Position numbers and translations under genes: made by a program. Shown in pieces: positions 10,195 to 20,064 of a stretch of 64,000 bases of DNA (position 1 is its first letter; each line of letters begins with the position of its first letter). The stretch is from Bartonella sp. WD16.2 (lineage in GTDB: Bacteria > Pseudomonadota > Alphaproteobacteria > Rhizobiales > Rhizobiaceae), in NCBI RefSeq assembly GCF_002022505.1, contig NZ_CP019781.1:1449501-1513500 (forward strand), read 5' to 3'. The notes under the pieces are model-generated. The model did not search any database and was not told where the DNA came from. It was given only the letters and a program-made list of their open reading frames with translations.

Positions 10195-10713
10195 TTAACC
10201 TCCGTTTACGGAACTGATTACCAAAACAACACGCCGATTTTGGTTCCAACATGAAATATCATCACATACAGCAACAGGCCTTTCTTTTCCGTAAGAAATT
10301 GTTCTCATCCGCTGTGAAGACACACCAAGAGAAATGAGATAATCGCGAACAGTAACAGAACGGCGCTGCCCAAGGGCTAAGTTATATTCGCGTGTTCCAC
10401 GGTCATCAGCATGCCCTTCAACAGTAATAAAATAGTGAGGATAACGCAACAACCATTCTGCTTGACGCTTCAAAACGCGCTCAGCATCAGGCTCAATAGA
10501 GGAAGAGTTAAGACTAAAGAAAACACGGTCCCCCACATTTACCGTAAAATCTTGTGTTGAACCACTTACAGCACTACTAAAATTTGCATCCCCCATAGAA
10601 GAATGCATGCCACTTGTTTCATTGAGATTCTTTTTGGCACAACCAACAACAGCCAACAAGAAAAAAAAGACCACAACAAGTGGACAACGAAGCATGTTTT
10701 GGATAAACTCCAT
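10195..10713 (-). CDS. pal: Peptidoglycan-associated lipoprotein Pal
   Basis: Outer-membrane lipoprotein that anchors the envelope by binding peptidoglycan and works with TolB. The ATG at 10713 is chosen because AAGGAG lies just upstream. It gives a short n-region, a hydrophobic stretch and the lipobox AVVGC. The OmpA-like domain fills the C-terminal two thirds (FSLNSSSIEPDAERVLKRQ, then the hallmark EGHADDRGTREYNLALGQRR). An in-frame ATG at 10743 exists but lacks a ribosome binding site. Pal heads the minus-strand run pal-cpoB-tilS-ftsH-glmM, about 18 kb away from tolB and in the opposite orientation, whereas tolB normally lies directly upstream. Confidence 0.96.
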   Translation of the reverse strand: MEFIQNMLRCPLVVVFFFLLAVVGCAKKNLNETSGMHSSMGDANFSSAVSGSTQDFTVNVGDRVFFSLNSSSIEPDAERVLKRQAEWLLRYPHYFITVEGHADDRGTREYNLALGQRRSVTVRDYLISLGVSSQRMRTISYGKERPVAVCDDISCWNQNRRVVLVISSVNGG

Positions 10714-10965
10714 ATGCTGATTCTCCTTAATAAAAAACATCAAAGTTAAGGACTTTTAACACATTATCCCCTAAAAATTTTATCACACAAAGCAAATATT
10801 GCACTTAAGCGACACTCAGCAACACTCCTTTTGTCATCTGCATTGTCCTCCTTTTTGTAGCCATTTTCAAGTCTTTTCACTCTGTTCTTTACTTTTTTGC
10901 GCACCTTTAATGTTTACCCCCTTAATCCAAGACCCTTTCAAGCTGCACACTCTATATGCCCACTT

Positions 10966-11078
10966 TAGTAATCTGAACGGCTTTTTAAAAACACATTGTA
11001 GTTTGGAAAAAATTATCAACATCAAGATTTTGCCTACAATTGCTTCATTCCCAACATTGGTAACTAATCTCAAACGTA
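10966..11078 (-). pseudogene. Degenerate second copy of the 3' end of trcR
   Basis: This stretch lines up with the last part of trcR (11230-11343). The match is best over about 49 bases, TTATCAACATCAAGATTTTG...CAACATTGG against TTATCAGCATCAAGATTTTT...CAACATTGG, with roughly one difference in eight and a one-base gap. It has no start and no sustained frame. I read it as the remnant of a small duplication downstream of trcR. The rest of the 10744-11225 gap shows nothing else recognisable. Confidence 0.7.
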
Positions 11079-11225
11079 CCATTATTTGAGACTCACTATT
11101 ATTTAAGATACAAAATCTCCTTCTCAATATTTTCATTCTCAATGAGAGAAAAGCAAAATCTTAAAGCCCCCTTGCACAAAAATAAACTACTACCACTTTA
11201 TAATGCTAACATTATAACGCCAACA

Positions 11226-11939
11226 TTAGCTATCTGATTGATCTTTTTTGAGCGCATTTAATTTAGCAAAAACCTTATCAGCATCAAGATTTTTGTCCAC
11301 AATTGGTTCATCCTCAACATTGGCAGCCGATTGAGATTTACCATCACCAAGAGCAAAATTTTCTGTCACTGATGCAGGAAGCAAAGTTTCACTCTTTTGT
11401 TGTGCAGGGAGAGGACAATTTTTTGCAGCCCGTTGGAGTTCAATATCCAAATCAATTTGCAAGCACAAACCAAGTCCCACAGGGTCAAGAGGAACTAAAT
11501 TAGCACTGTTCCAATGTGTCCGATTGCGAATTTGCTCAATGGTTGTTTTTGTTGTTCCAATCAATCGTGAAATCTGTGCATCTTTTAACTCAGGATGATT
11601 AAGCACTAACCATAAAATCCCATTGGGGCGATCTTGGCGTCGAGACAAAGGGATGTAGTGAGCGCGTTTGCGTTTTGGCGTTGGAATACGCACCCTTGAT
11701 TCGCAAACCTTTAAACGTGCTTTTGGATCAGCCTCCACACGAGCAATTTCACTGCGTGTCAATTGTCCAGAACTAATGGGATCAAGACCTCTAACCCCAT
11801 GAGCAGATTCACCATCAGCAATGGCTTTTACTTCCAAAACATGCAACTGACAAAATTCTGCAATCTGATCAAAAGAAAGTGCCGTGTTATCAACCAACCA
11901 CACAGCTGTCGCTTTGGGCATCAAAAGTTTTGTTGCCAT
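11226..11939 (-). CDS. trcR: Cell-cycle transcriptional regulator TrcR (DUF1013 family)
   Basis: Protein of 237 residues with the conserved DUF1013 opening (LLMPKATAVWLVDNTALSFDQIAEFCQLH), the GVRGLDPI segment, and the central block RRQDRPNGILWLVLNHPELKDAQISRLIGTT, which looks like a helix-turn-helix core. In Caulobacter and Sinorhizobium the homologue is a regulator with a cell-cycle role. The C-terminal 50 residues are less conserved and end in a charged helix. It diverges from yebC with about 420 bp between the starts. The family call is firm; its targets in this organism are unknown. Confidence 0.88.
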   Translation of the reverse strand: MATKLLMPKATAVWLVDNTALSFDQIAEFCQLHVLEVKAIADGESAHGVRGLDPISSGQLTRSEIARVEADPKARLKVCESRVRIPTPKRKRAHYIPLSRRQDRPNGILWLVLNHPELKDAQISRLIGTTKTTIEQIRNRTHWNSANLVPLDPVGLGLCLQIDLDIELQRAAKNCPLPAQQKSETLLPASVTENFALGDGKSQSAANVEDEPIVDKNLDADKVFAKLNALKKDQSDS

Positions 11940-12247
11940 CTTTATACTATCCTTTTGTTTGCCTTTTTAAGACTAAAGGCAAGTTACTACTCACTTTAAG
12001 AACTCTGGGCGTTTATCTCTGAAATGTACAATAGCTTATCACGGCTTCTAATAAAGAGCCATAGAGTAAACCATTTTTCCACGAAATCTCCCCCTTTTTC
12101 ATGAAACTACCCGCCTTTATAGCGTGATTTTTTTACCACGACAAGACACATGTCTTTAGATGATCATAACAAGAGTGTATTTACCTTTTTCATGAATCTT
12201 CTTATAAGTTTTTTTCAATTTGCGCACCCTAGTTGCAATATATATTT

Positions 12248-12324
12248 TTGTTAGACAACATATATTATTTTGCTAAACAATATATTTTGCCAGACAACCT
12301 ATAAACGTATACCTTGCCAGACAA
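12248..12324. promoter_or_regulatory. Four TTGYYARACAA repeats upstream of yebC
   Basis: Four near-identical 11-mers lie at 12248-12258 (TTGTTAGACAA), 12270-12280 (TTGCTAAACAA), 12287-12297 (TTGCCAGACAA) and 12314-12324 (TTGCCAGACAA). They are 22, 17 and 27 bp apart, ending 32 bp before the yebC start. The 11-mer is partly palindromic (TTG...CAA). Repeated sites in a promoter region suggest an operator, but no known regulator site is matched and a tandem-duplication origin is possible. Confidence 0.45.
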
Positions 12325-12356
12325 GGTGTGTAATCGTCCAAACTGAAAGGGAAGCC

Positions 12357-13103
12357 ATGGCAGGCCACTCACAATTTAAAAATATTATGCACCGTAAAGG
12401 GCGTCAAGATGCGATACGCTCAAAAATGTTCTCTAAGCTTGCACGTGAAATTACAGTTGCAGCCAAACAAGGTGCTCCTGATCCGGCAATGAATCCGCGT
12501 TTAAGACTGGCTATCCAGAACGCTAAATCGCAATCTATGCCGAAGGATAATATTGAACGCGCCATTAAAAAAGCCTCAGGCGGTGATGTCGAAAATTATG
12601 ATGAAGTGCGCTATGAAGGCTATGGCCCAGGCGGTGTTGCAATCATTGTTGAAGCTTTAACCGATAACCGCAACCGCACCGCTTCCAATGTGCGTGCTGC
12701 CTTTACCAAATCTGGCGGGGCTTTAGGGGAAACAGGATCTGTCAGTTTTATGTTTAACCGAATCGGTGAGATTATCTATAATCTTGAAGCAGGCACACCA
12801 GACACTATCATGGAAGCAGCCATTGAAGCTGGTGCTGAAGATGTTCAAACAGAAGAGACTGGCCACCACATTCTATGTGCCTTTGAAAATATTGGTGAGG
12901 TTTCAAAAATATTAGAAGCAACACTTGGCGAAGCGCAGTCCATTAAAACCGTTTGGAAAGCAACTACCCTTGCCCCCGTGGATGAAGAAAAAGCTCTGTC
13001 TATCCTACGTCTTCTCACCACATTAGAAGACGATGATGACGTGCAAAATGTTTATGCCAATTTCGATGTCAGTGATGAAATCTTAGCCAAGCTATCGCCA
13101 TAA
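12357..13103 (+). CDS. yebC: YebC/PmpR-family protein
   Basis: Cytoplasmic protein of 248 residues. The family includes transcription regulators and, as recently shown for some members, translation factors that relieve ribosome stalling. The start is set at ATG 12357 because it yields the invariant [18 protein letters not shown] opening and follows AAAGGGAAG. A longer frame from a codon at 12270 runs through the repeat region and is unlikely. Other landmarks are the [10 protein letters not shown] and [23 protein letters not shown] blocks. In relatives yebC sits directly before ruvC; here ruvC is 9.7 kb further on. Confidence 0.95.
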   Translation: MAGHSQFKNIMHRKGRQDAIRSKMFSKLAREITVAAKQGAPDPAMNPRLRLAIQNAKSQSMPKDNIERAIKKASGGDVENYDEVRYEGYGPGGVAIIVEALTDNRNRTASNVRAAFTKSGGALGETGSVSFMFNRIGEIIYNLEAGTPDTIMEAAIEAGAEDVQTEETGHHILCAFENIGEVSKILEATLGEAQSIKTVWKATTLAPVDEEKALSILRLLTTLEDDDDVQNVYANFDVSDEILAKLSP

Positions 13104-13340
13104 ATCACCACCTGCTCCATTACCACGAAGTTTGATTGGAATGCATCAAAGAATGCCTCTTTGAAAGCAACAAGAAGCTTTTTTTATTTTTTTAGTTTTT
13201 ATAAATTGACTCTCTTGAGACTTTCAATTGAGTATTTCCAATACATGAGTTGAGCATTCGGTACGCAAAACTCTCTCACCACACGCATATCCACCATACA
13301 CCATAGTGCCGCCTTATAGTGCCTTTGACTGTTCACTTCC

Positions 13341-13690
13341 CTTTTAAATCGTCACGCTCCCCACATAATTTCAACTCTGGCAAATCACCTCAAACCTCAC
13401 ATGCCTGTGTTCTTGAAAATTGACTTCACCTTAAAAATCGGTGTACACCCCCTTAGACTTCAAAAACCTCACCCCTCTTAAATCTTCACGCTCCTCAAAC
13501 GATTTCAACTCTGGCAAATCGCTTCAAACCTCACATGCCTATGTTCTTGAAAACTGACTTCACCTTAAAAATCGGTGTACACTCCCTTAGACTTCAAAAC
13601 CCTCACCCCCCTTAAATCGTCACGCTCCCCACATAATTTCAACTCTGGCAAATCGCCTCAAACCTCACATGCCGTGTCTTGAAATCTGAA
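13341..13690. repeat. 134-bp tandem repeat, about 2.6 copies
   Basis: The marker AAATCGTCACGCTCC (with variants) occurs at 13346, 13480 and 13614, exactly 134 bp apart. The unit contains CAACTCTGGCAAATC, CAAACCTCACATGCC and TTAAAAATCGGTGTACAC. The third copy breaks off near 13690. Plus strand is G-poor. No coding potential is evident. The remaining gap sequence (13104-13340 and 13691-13824) is plain AT-rich spacer, apart from the palindrome GAATATTTTAATATTC at 13810-13825, which may end rpmE transcription. Confidence 0.9.
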
Positions 13691-13824
13691 TTTTGCGTCT
13701 GAAAGCTTGAATGCCCCATCCCACAACACGCCAAATCCCTGCACTCAAATGCGCTCAATCCTCACATCGCAAACTTCAAAATACTATCTTAATATTATCT
13801 TTAGGGATTGAATATTTTAATATT

Positions 13825-14046
13825 CTAAACGCCGAGATTACCGAAGCGATTTTTGAATTTAGAAACACGACCACCACGATCGACCAATGTCTGAGAACCA
13901 CCAATCCAGGCTGGGTGGGTTGTAGGATCAATATCTAGAGAAAGGGTATCTCCCTCTTTTCCCCATGTTGAGCGAGTCTCATATTTAGTTCCATCAGTCA
14001 TAACAACATAAATCATATGATAATCAGGATGAATATTCGCTTTCAT
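13825..14046 (-). CDS. rpmE: Large ribosomal subunit protein bL31
   Basis: Protein of 73 residues with the alphaproteobacterial L31 pattern: [20 protein letters not shown] at the start, then [22 protein letters not shown], and [15 protein letters not shown] at the end. It has no CxxC pair, so it is of the zinc-free type. The start at 14046 is chosen by the conserved opening; the 26 codons in frame upstream have no family resemblance. The ribosome binding site is weak. It diverges from the ABC exporter gene, the neighbour also seen in relatives. Confidence 0.95.
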   Translation of the reverse strand: MKANIHPDYHMIYVVMTDGTKYETRSTWGKEGDTLSLDIDPTTHPAWIGGSQTLVDRGGRVSKFKNRFGNLGV

Positions 14047-14253
14047 ACGGCATACTTTCGTTTTACATAACGAAAAAGCGCTGTTTGCTTTTTTAAGTGC
14101 GCTCGCTTCGTCTTTTTGATACATTAGTTGTAATTGAGATTTTTATAGCTGAGCGTACATAAAAAAACAAGTGTGCAAAGCCTATCAATCCGTGAAATCT
14201 TATAAGGAATAAAAAAGTCTTCTAAGGAACAAAATAAAAAGATAAGGAATAAG

Positions 14254-16071
14254 ATGAATAAGCACATCCCCACAAAGCCATCAAATCATTCTGACAAATT
14301 TGCACAACCTTCTAAAAAAAGAGTTTCTTTTGCTTTGCTTGCAACTTTTGCTCCTTATATTAAACGTAATCACTGGCTTGTTCTTTATTCCTTTGTCGCT
14401 TTATTTATTGCTGCTTCTGTCACACTGGCCTTGCCTTTTGCCATTCGTCAGATGCTTGATCACGGTTTTTCTGCTTCAAGTCACGGTAATATTAATTTTT
14501 ATTTTGGCATTTTATTTGTATTAGCCTTACTTTTAGCACTTGCTTCAGCATGCCGTTATTATTGTGTCATCACATTGGGTGAGCGTATTGTTGCTGATTT
14601 ACGCCGTGATCTTTTTGTCCATATCACACAACTTTCACCTTCTTTTTTTGACCATTCTCGCTCCGGGGAAATTATGTCTAGGCTTTCCACAGACACAACA
14701 CAAATTAAAACAGCTGTTGGATCAACAACCTCGACAGCTCTGCGTCATCTCATTGTGATAATCGGTGCAATCGCAATGATGGTCATCACCAATCTTAAAC
14801 TATCTCTTCTTGTTGTGCTTGCCATTCCCCTTGTTGCCATTCCATTGATTATCTTAGGGCGTAAAGTCCGCCAACGCACACGCACTGCACAAGATTGTTT
14901 AGCAGATGCAAATGCTCTTGCCTCTGAACAGATAAACGCTATTCGAACTGTACAAGCCTTTACGTCTGAGAACTTTATTTCTGCTCGCTTTGCATCTCTT
15001 ATTGAACGCGCCTTTCAAACAGCGCAATTTTCTGTCGTTTTGCGCTCCTTTTTCACCGGCTGTGCGATTTTTCTCGTTTTTGGGAGCATTGTTACCGTCT
15101 TATGGATCGGATCACGTGATGTTTTAAATGGCACCATGTCTGGTGGTACGCTTGGTCAATTTGTGCTTTATGCAATTTTCGGCGCCATGACCTTTGCACA
15201 ATTATCCGAACTTGGAGCAGAATTAGTACAAGCAGCAGGTGCAACAGAACGAATTGCCGAATTGTTGCAAGAAAAACCAACCATCACAACACCAGATTCT
15301 CCTTTGCCTTTAGCTCACCCCGTTCAAGGAGCTATTGTCTTTGATCAGATTGATTTCAACTACCCCTCCAGACCCCAAGAAAAGGTTTTGCAAAATTTAT
15401 CCTTTTCCATCAAAGCTGGTGAAACTGTTGCTTTTGTAGGTTCCTCAGGGGCGGGAAAAAGCACTCTTTTTTCTCTTATTTTGCGTTTTTACGATCCCCT
15501 AAAGGGGCAAATCCAATTTGATGGCGTTGATCTTAACTGCCTCTCTCTTTACGATTTACGCTCATCAATTGCTTATGTCCCGCAAGAGGTTGTTATTTTC
15601 GAAGGCACACTGCGCGAAAACATTATCTTTGGTGCAAAAGATGCTGATGAAGCACAAGTTATCGCCGCAGCAAAAGCAGCAAACGCACTTGAATTTATCG
15701 AATCTCTTCCAGAAGGCTTTAACAGCCAGGTTGGAGAACGTGGAATCATGCTCTCTGGTGGGCAAAAACAACGTATCGGTATCGCACGAGCAATTTTAAG
15801 AAATGCCCCACTATTGCTCCTTGATGAAGCCACATCCGCCTTAGATGCACATAATGAAAGGCTCGTACAAGAAGCCTTAGAAGGGCTCATGCACAACCGA
15901 ACAACATTGGTGATCGCACACCGTTTGGCAACAGTTTTAAAAGCAGACCGCATTCTCGTGCTCGACAAAGGAACCATCATTGAAGAAGGAACCCACACCC
16001 AATTGATTGAGCAAAATGGGGTTTATGCACATTGGGCGCAACTGCAATTTTCACCAGACCAAAAATCATAA
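14254..16071 (+). CDS. ABC exporter, fused permease and ATPase (MsbA/multidrug type)
   Basis: A 605-residue half-transporter that probably dimerises in the inner membrane. The N-terminal half has about six membrane segments (from about residue 38 to 305). The nucleotide-binding domain carries Walker A GSSGAGKS at about 396-403, the signature LSGGQKQR at about 500-507, Walker B LLLLDEATSALD at about 520-531 and the H-loop IAHRL. The ATG follows AAGGAATAAG. The substrate cannot be told; lipid or drug export are both possible. A 9-bp inverted repeat with a 20-base loop (16112-16120 with 16141-16149) follows the stop but has no T tail. Confidence 0.92.
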   Translation: MNKHIPTKPSNHSDKFAQPSKKRVSFALLATFAPYIKRNHWLVLYSFVALFIAASVTLALPFAIRQMLDHGFSASSHGNINFYFGILFVLALLLALASACRYYCVITLGERIVADLRRDLFVHITQLSPSFFDHSRSGEIMSRLSTDTTQIKTAVGSTTSTALRHLIVIIGAIAMMVITNLKLSLLVVLAIPLVAIPLIILGRKVRQRTRTAQDCLADANALASEQINAIRTVQAFTSENFISARFASLIERAFQTAQFSVVLRSFFTGCAIFLVFGSIVTVLWIGSRDVLNGTMSGGTLGQFVLYAIFGAMTFAQLSELGAELVQAAGATERIAELLQEKPTITTPDSPLPLAHPVQGAIVFDQIDFNYPSRPQEKVLQNLSFSIKAGETVAFVGSSGAGKSTLFSLILRFYDPLKGQIQFDGVDLNCLSLYDLRSSIAYVPQEVVIFEGTLRENIIFGAKDADEAQVIAAAKAANALEFIESLPEGFNSQVGERGIMLSGGQKQRIGIARAILRNAPLLLLDEATSALDAHNERLVQEALEGLMHNRTTLVIAHRLATVLKADRILVLDKGTIIEEGTHTQLIEQNGVYAHWAQLQFSPDQKS

Positions 16072-16182
16072 AAGCTTAAAAAAATATCCAGAACTTTAAA
16101 ACACACCAAATATAGCACTCAAATAATCTCAAAACATTTAGAGTGCTATCAACCATATCTCCCTCACCAGCCCATCAACATA

Positions 16183-16384
16183 CCTCCATCACGAGCTCCA
16201 TCAAACATACCCGCTTCAAGCTCTAACCAACACTGAAAACAGACAGCCCTACCATCAATCTCACAAGCCAGAGGGCAAACTTCTCCTCCATCACGAGCTC
16301 CATCAATCATACCCCCTCATAGGCTCTAACCAACACTGAAAACAAGCACCCCTACCCCCAATCTCACAAGCAAGCAGACCCTCT
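16183..16384. repeat. 102-bp tandem duplication
   Basis: CCTCCATCACGAGCTCCATC occurs at 16183 and 16285, a period of 102 bp, and the two units remain alike through ACCAACACTGAAAACA and CAATCTCACAAGC. Plus strand is G-poor like the other islands. No gene is evident between 16072 and 16449. Confidence 0.9.
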
Positions 16385-16449
16385 TTTCTCTCATCTTATG
16401 AACTCACAGGGCTTGGCGTGTTTCTGATTGCCAGTTAAAGTTTAGCCTT

Positions 16450-17241
16450 TCATACACCTTTTTTAAGGGTTTGACTTAATTGGGCATGAATAAATTCATT
16501 ACCAGCGATGATGTTTTTTATGCCAAACATAGCATTCCCACCATCTTTATCACTGACAAAACCACCCGCTTCACGAACGATGATGATTCCAGCAGCCATA
16601 TCCCAAATTTGAAGATTATCTTCCCAGTACCCATCTGTTCTTCCAGCAGCTACATAAGCTAAATCAAGAGAAGCCGCACCAAAACGACGAACACCAGAAA
16701 CTTCACTCATAACATTGCGCAATTCAACAAGATAGTGTGCATGATTGCGACCTCCAAAATGGGGCATTCCTGTTGCAATCACGCATTCTCCCAATTTACG
16801 TCGTGCCGCTACACGGCAGCGCCGATCGTTTAAAAAAGCTCCACACCCGCGTTCAGCTGTAAAAAGCTCATCTAAAATAGGATTATAAATCACGCCAGCA
16901 ACGATCTGCCCTTGACGTTCCAAAGCAATAGAAACAGCGAAAAAAGGAATACCATGTAAGAAATTTGTTGTACCATCTAAAGGATCAACAATAAAACGAT
17001 GTTGAAAATCCTCTCCAATAATTTCTTCTGATTCTTCCATCAGAAAACTAAATTTAGGCCGTGCCTTTATCAATTCAGTAAAAATAATTTTTTCAGCTTT
17101 GCGATCTGCCTGGCTCACATAATCAGCCGGCCCCTTTAAAGACACTTGTAAGTTTTGAACCTCACCATAATCACGCACCAGAGAGCGGCCAGCCTTAAGG
17201 GCAGCTTGAACCATGATATTCATGATCGCAGAACGTGCCAT
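16450..17241 (-). CDS. suhB: Inositol monophosphatase family protein
   Basis: Mg-dependent phosphatase fold of 263 residues. Metal ligands are visible as EE at 69-70 and in the hallmark DPLDGTTNFLHG at 86-97; the second motif is WDMAAGIIIVREAGG near residue 220. In bacteria such proteins hydrolyse inositol phosphate-like substrates, and SuhB also has a role in rRNA transcription in E. coli. Which applies here is not known. The ATG lies 3 bases after the efp stop, so the two genes are probably cotranscribed. Confidence 0.9.
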   Translation of the reverse strand: MARSAIMNIMVQAALKAGRSLVRDYGEVQNLQVSLKGPADYVSQADRKAEKIIFTELIKARPKFSFLMEESEEIIGEDFQHRFIVDPLDGTTNFLHGIPFFAVSIALERQGQIVAGVIYNPILDELFTAERGCGAFLNDRRCRVAARRKLGECVIATGMPHFGGRNHAHYLVELRNVMSEVSGVRRFGAASLDLAYVAAGRTDGYWEDNLQIWDMAAGIIIVREAGGFVSDKDGGNAMFGIKNIIAGNEFIHAQLSQTLKKGV

Positions 17242-17244
17242 ATT

Positions 17245-17817
17245 TTATGCCTTTTCATTAGTGCGACGCACATAAATCAATTCATTGGTGTCAACAACAA
17301 CACGTTCACCAACCTGAATAAAAGGTGGCACAAGAATACGAATACCATTTTCTAAAATTGCAGGCTTATAAGATGAGGTGACAGTTTGCCCTTTAATGGC
17401 AGGTTCAGTCTCAGCAATTGTCACAACAACCTGATCAGGCAGTGATATGCCAATTGGTTTTTCTTGATAAAGCTCAACAGTGACAACCATTCCATCTTGT
17501 AAAAAAGCAGCGCGATCACCGACAAAATCTCTATGTAATTCAAGCTGTTCATAAGAACTTGAATCCATAAAAACCAACATATCATCTTGCTGATAAAGGA
17601 ATGTGAAATCCTTTTGTTCAAGCCGCACTCTCTCAACAGTTTCAGCAGCACGAAACCGTTCATTGAGTTTTGTCCCATCAATCAGATTTTTCATTTCAAC
17701 CTGGTTAAAAGCACCACCTTTTCCTGGCTTGACAGCATTACATTTAACAGCAACCCACAAACTTCCTTGATGTTCGATAACATTTCCAGGGCGAATTTCA
17801 TTACCATTAATTTTCAT
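17245..17817 (-). CDS. efp: Elongation factor P
   Basis: Translation factor of 190 residues that rescues ribosomes stalled at polyproline. The modified-lysine loop is seen as KPGKGGAF with Lys33 at the tip, the position that receives beta-lysine in systems with EpmA/EpmB; neither partner is in this window. The three-domain layout and length fit the family. The upstream gap of 17818-18178 is AT-rich, contains no frame I would call a gene, and probably holds the promoter. Confidence 0.96.
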   Translation of the reverse strand: MKINGNEIRPGNVIEHQGSLWVAVKCNAVKPGKGGAFNQVEMKNLIDGTKLNERFRAAETVERVRLEQKDFTFLYQQDDMLVFMDSSSYEQLELHRDFVGDRAAFLQDGMVVTVELYQEKPIGISLPDQVVVTIAETEPAIKGQTVTSSYKPAILENGIRILVPPFIQVGERVVVDTNELIYVRRTNEKA

Positions 17818-18178
17818 TGTTTATATTCCATTTGGTCCCTTTCAAAGACCTATTAATTTTTCAGATCTTATCTAACTTTTTCAAGCCATTACATCTTTTA
17901 AAACTTATTTTATTCTTTCAAACCATTATGGTTTTTAAAACCCTCATTTGGTTTTTTCAAATAAGAATCGTTGTGTACCCTAGTCTTTCAGCTTTTTGCA
18001 AGACTATAAAATATCTTGGAAGAAAACCTTGAACAATTTTGCAAAAAACCACTCTTATACAAACAATCACCCTATAGGATTTCAAAAAACAACCTCTATA
18101 AAAATTATTCAAAAATGATTTAGTGATTTGATGAAAATGATCTCCTAAAAATACCAATCGATTTTCACCCAAAATGCA

Positions 18179-19264
18179 TTAAAGAACAGGTATGAATGCG
18201 ACCGCTTTTCGTTCTGCTTCCTCCAATTGAGCTTCATCCATTCCCTGGAGCATCACTTCAAGATCAGAAGCTTGTACTTTCGCTTGCTTTGCTACCATAT
18301 ACCACGCAGCAGCAGTAACAATATCGCCTTCTACCCCTATTGCGTCGCGATAAAGTCTTGCCAGATTAACTTGTGCTACTGCAACCATTTTAACGGCATT
18401 GTCAAATAATAAATAAAAAGCTCGTTTAAAATCGGTTTCTCCACCACGACCTTCAATTAACCATTGTGCCAACAGCATTTGAGCCATAAGATGCTTATTT
18501 TGAGCTGCAATCTCAATCAATCTTCGCGCATTATAATCATCTTTTGGTTTTGTTAAAGTTCCCTCAGACAAAATTTTTGCAGCAGCAAAAGCAGCCTCAG
18601 GCTCACCAAGAGCAGCACCCTTTAAAAACAACTTCAAAGCTTGTTCTTTTGCTTCATCTTGCTGGTTTTGTACACTCACACCTTCAAGATGTTTTTTTTC
18701 ATCGAAAGCTTTATGAAGAAGAATTTGCCCATAATAGAAATAGGCTTCTTTCACACCAGCGTGTAGTGCCTTTTGAACAAACTCTATGCCACGCTCTTTG
18801 TCTTTTGTAACAAAAGTCCCACTAAACAACATAAGACCATAGCGCAGTTGTGCTTGTGGATCACCGTGCCTTGCAGCGCTTCCAAACCATAAAGCAGCGC
18901 GTTCACCATCAAGGGGAACAGCATATCCTTCCATATACATTTGACCAATCAAAGTTTGCGCAGCTGGATCATTGTATTCAGCACGTTTGAGTGCTTCACG
19001 AAAAGCTTTTAAATAATCGCCTTGCATATAATAATCATAGGCTTCATCATATTGCCCTGCTTTTAATATTTGAGCAGAACTCTCACGATCTTGCATCTTT
19101 GTCGTGCTTTGAGATATCTTTAAAGAGGATTGATTTTGTGATTCTTCTATTTTGGTAGATTTAACTTCAACATTTGATGCTGCTTTTTCTCCAATAGGGC
19201 CTGCAACAGCAGAGCAAGACAAAAAAGCTGTAACAATCAACACATACGTAAACACTTTGATCAT
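18179..19264 (-). CDS. Secreted Sel1-repeat (TPR-like) protein
   Basis: The start at 19264 is preferred over 19288 because GGAGAGGAC lies just upstream. It gives a clear signal peptide (VFTYVLIVTAFLSCSAVAGP). A polar linker follows, then several Sel1-like repeats from about residue 80 to 320, seen as A..LIGQMYMEGYAVP.D...A..WF..AA..GD and similar units. Such proteins act as adaptors in the periplasm or cell surface. The cluster thiE-like, Sel1 protein, efp, suhB reads in one direction and is compact. Function unknown. Confidence 0.85.
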   Translation of the reverse strand: MIKVFTYVLIVTAFLSCSAVAGPIGEKAASNVEVKSTKIEESQNQSSLKISQSTTKMQDRESSAQILKAGQYDEAYDYYMQGDYLKAFREALKRAEYNDPAAQTLIGQMYMEGYAVPLDGERAALWFGSAARHGDPQAQLRYGLMLFSGTFVTKDKERGIEFVQKALHAGVKEAYFYYGQILLHKAFDEKKHLEGVSVQNQQDEAKEQALKLFLKGAALGEPEAAFAAAKILSEGTLTKPKDDYNARRLIEIAAQNKHLMAQMLLAQWLIEGRGGETDFKRAFYLLFDNAVKMVAVAQVNLARLYRDAIGVEGDIVTAAAWYMVAKQAKVQASDLEVMLQGMDEAQLEEAERKAVAFIPVL

Positions 19265-19300
19265 GGATGTCCTCTCCCCGTTAATCACAAATATCCCTTT

Positions 19301-19966
19301 CTATGATAAAAGGAGATTTTTGCATTTTTCTTTAATCTTATCAAGTACAATAAAAGGGTGATCATGAGCAAAAATCATTTCTTCAATGGCAATAAATTCG
19401 CATGCCGTTTCTAAGGCTTCATCAACAGTTGCAAGATCACTGCCTGCTTGAATAATAGCAGGAACTTCCATAATCTCAGCCCACCATTTTGCTAATGTAA
19501 TATTTCGAGGATGAGAAGATGGTTTTTTATCAGCACCTAATTTTCCAAAAAATACATAATCAACTCCAGCTTCAGCAACATTCATAGCACAATGACGTGT
19601 TCGTAAATTTCCAAAACCAACTATTTTTTGATTTTTTTTCTGATTTTCTAACACATCAAAAACATCAAGACCACCCTCCAAATGCATCCCATCAGCTTTA
19701 ATTCTGCCAGCAACACGGCTATCTTCAGCAATAATAAGGGCAGCACCATTGTGTTGAATATCATCAGCATACATCTGAGCACTATTTTGTAAAAAAGCAC
19801 CATCGCTTTGATCAACAAATGAATCATATAAAATAACGCAAGCAAAAGATTTTGTTTGCAAGAGCTGATGTAAAAATGCAGGCTCAATCATACGCCGAAC
19901 GTCCAATGTTAGAACCAACTGAGGAAAAGAACAATGTTCAATTGGTTTATTTTTCTGATGGGCCAT
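19301..19966 (-). CDS. Thiamine phosphate synthase-like protein
   Basis: A protein of 221 residues with the beta-alpha barrel pattern of ThiE: ALIIAEDSRVAGRIKADGMHLE followed by VDYVFFGKLGADKK and VPAIIQAG. The start at 19966 follows GGGAGG at good spacing; the first five codons of the longer frame are dropped. The family couples HMP-PP and THZ-P to form thiamine phosphate, but this member is diverged (the usual glycine-rich end is poorly preserved) and no other thiamine synthesis gene is nearby, so a different role is possible. It lies upstream of the Sel1 gene in the same direction. Confidence 0.75.
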   Translation of the reverse strand: MAHQKNKPIEHCSFPQLVLTLDVRRMIEPAFLHQLLQTKSFACVILYDSFVDQSDGAFLQNSAQMYADDIQHNGAALIIAEDSRVAGRIKADGMHLEGGLDVFDVLENQKKNQKIVGFGNLRTRHCAMNVAEAGVDYVFFGKLGADKKPSSHPRNITLAKWWAEIMEVPAIIQAGSDLATVDEALETACEFIAIEEMIFAHDHPFIVLDKIKEKCKNLLLS

Positions 19967-20064
19967 AAAGCCTCCCTTCAAGATTAAATTAAATAAAGAT
20001 TTATTTTATCGTCACGCTTTGTTAAAGGCAGATTTACCCCTTTGATCATAAAGAAAGATTTTTG

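Noticed and set aside
16112..16149. 9-bp inverted repeat after the ABC exporter as a terminator
   Set aside because: The loop is 20 bases and no T run follows; noted only within the exporter entry.
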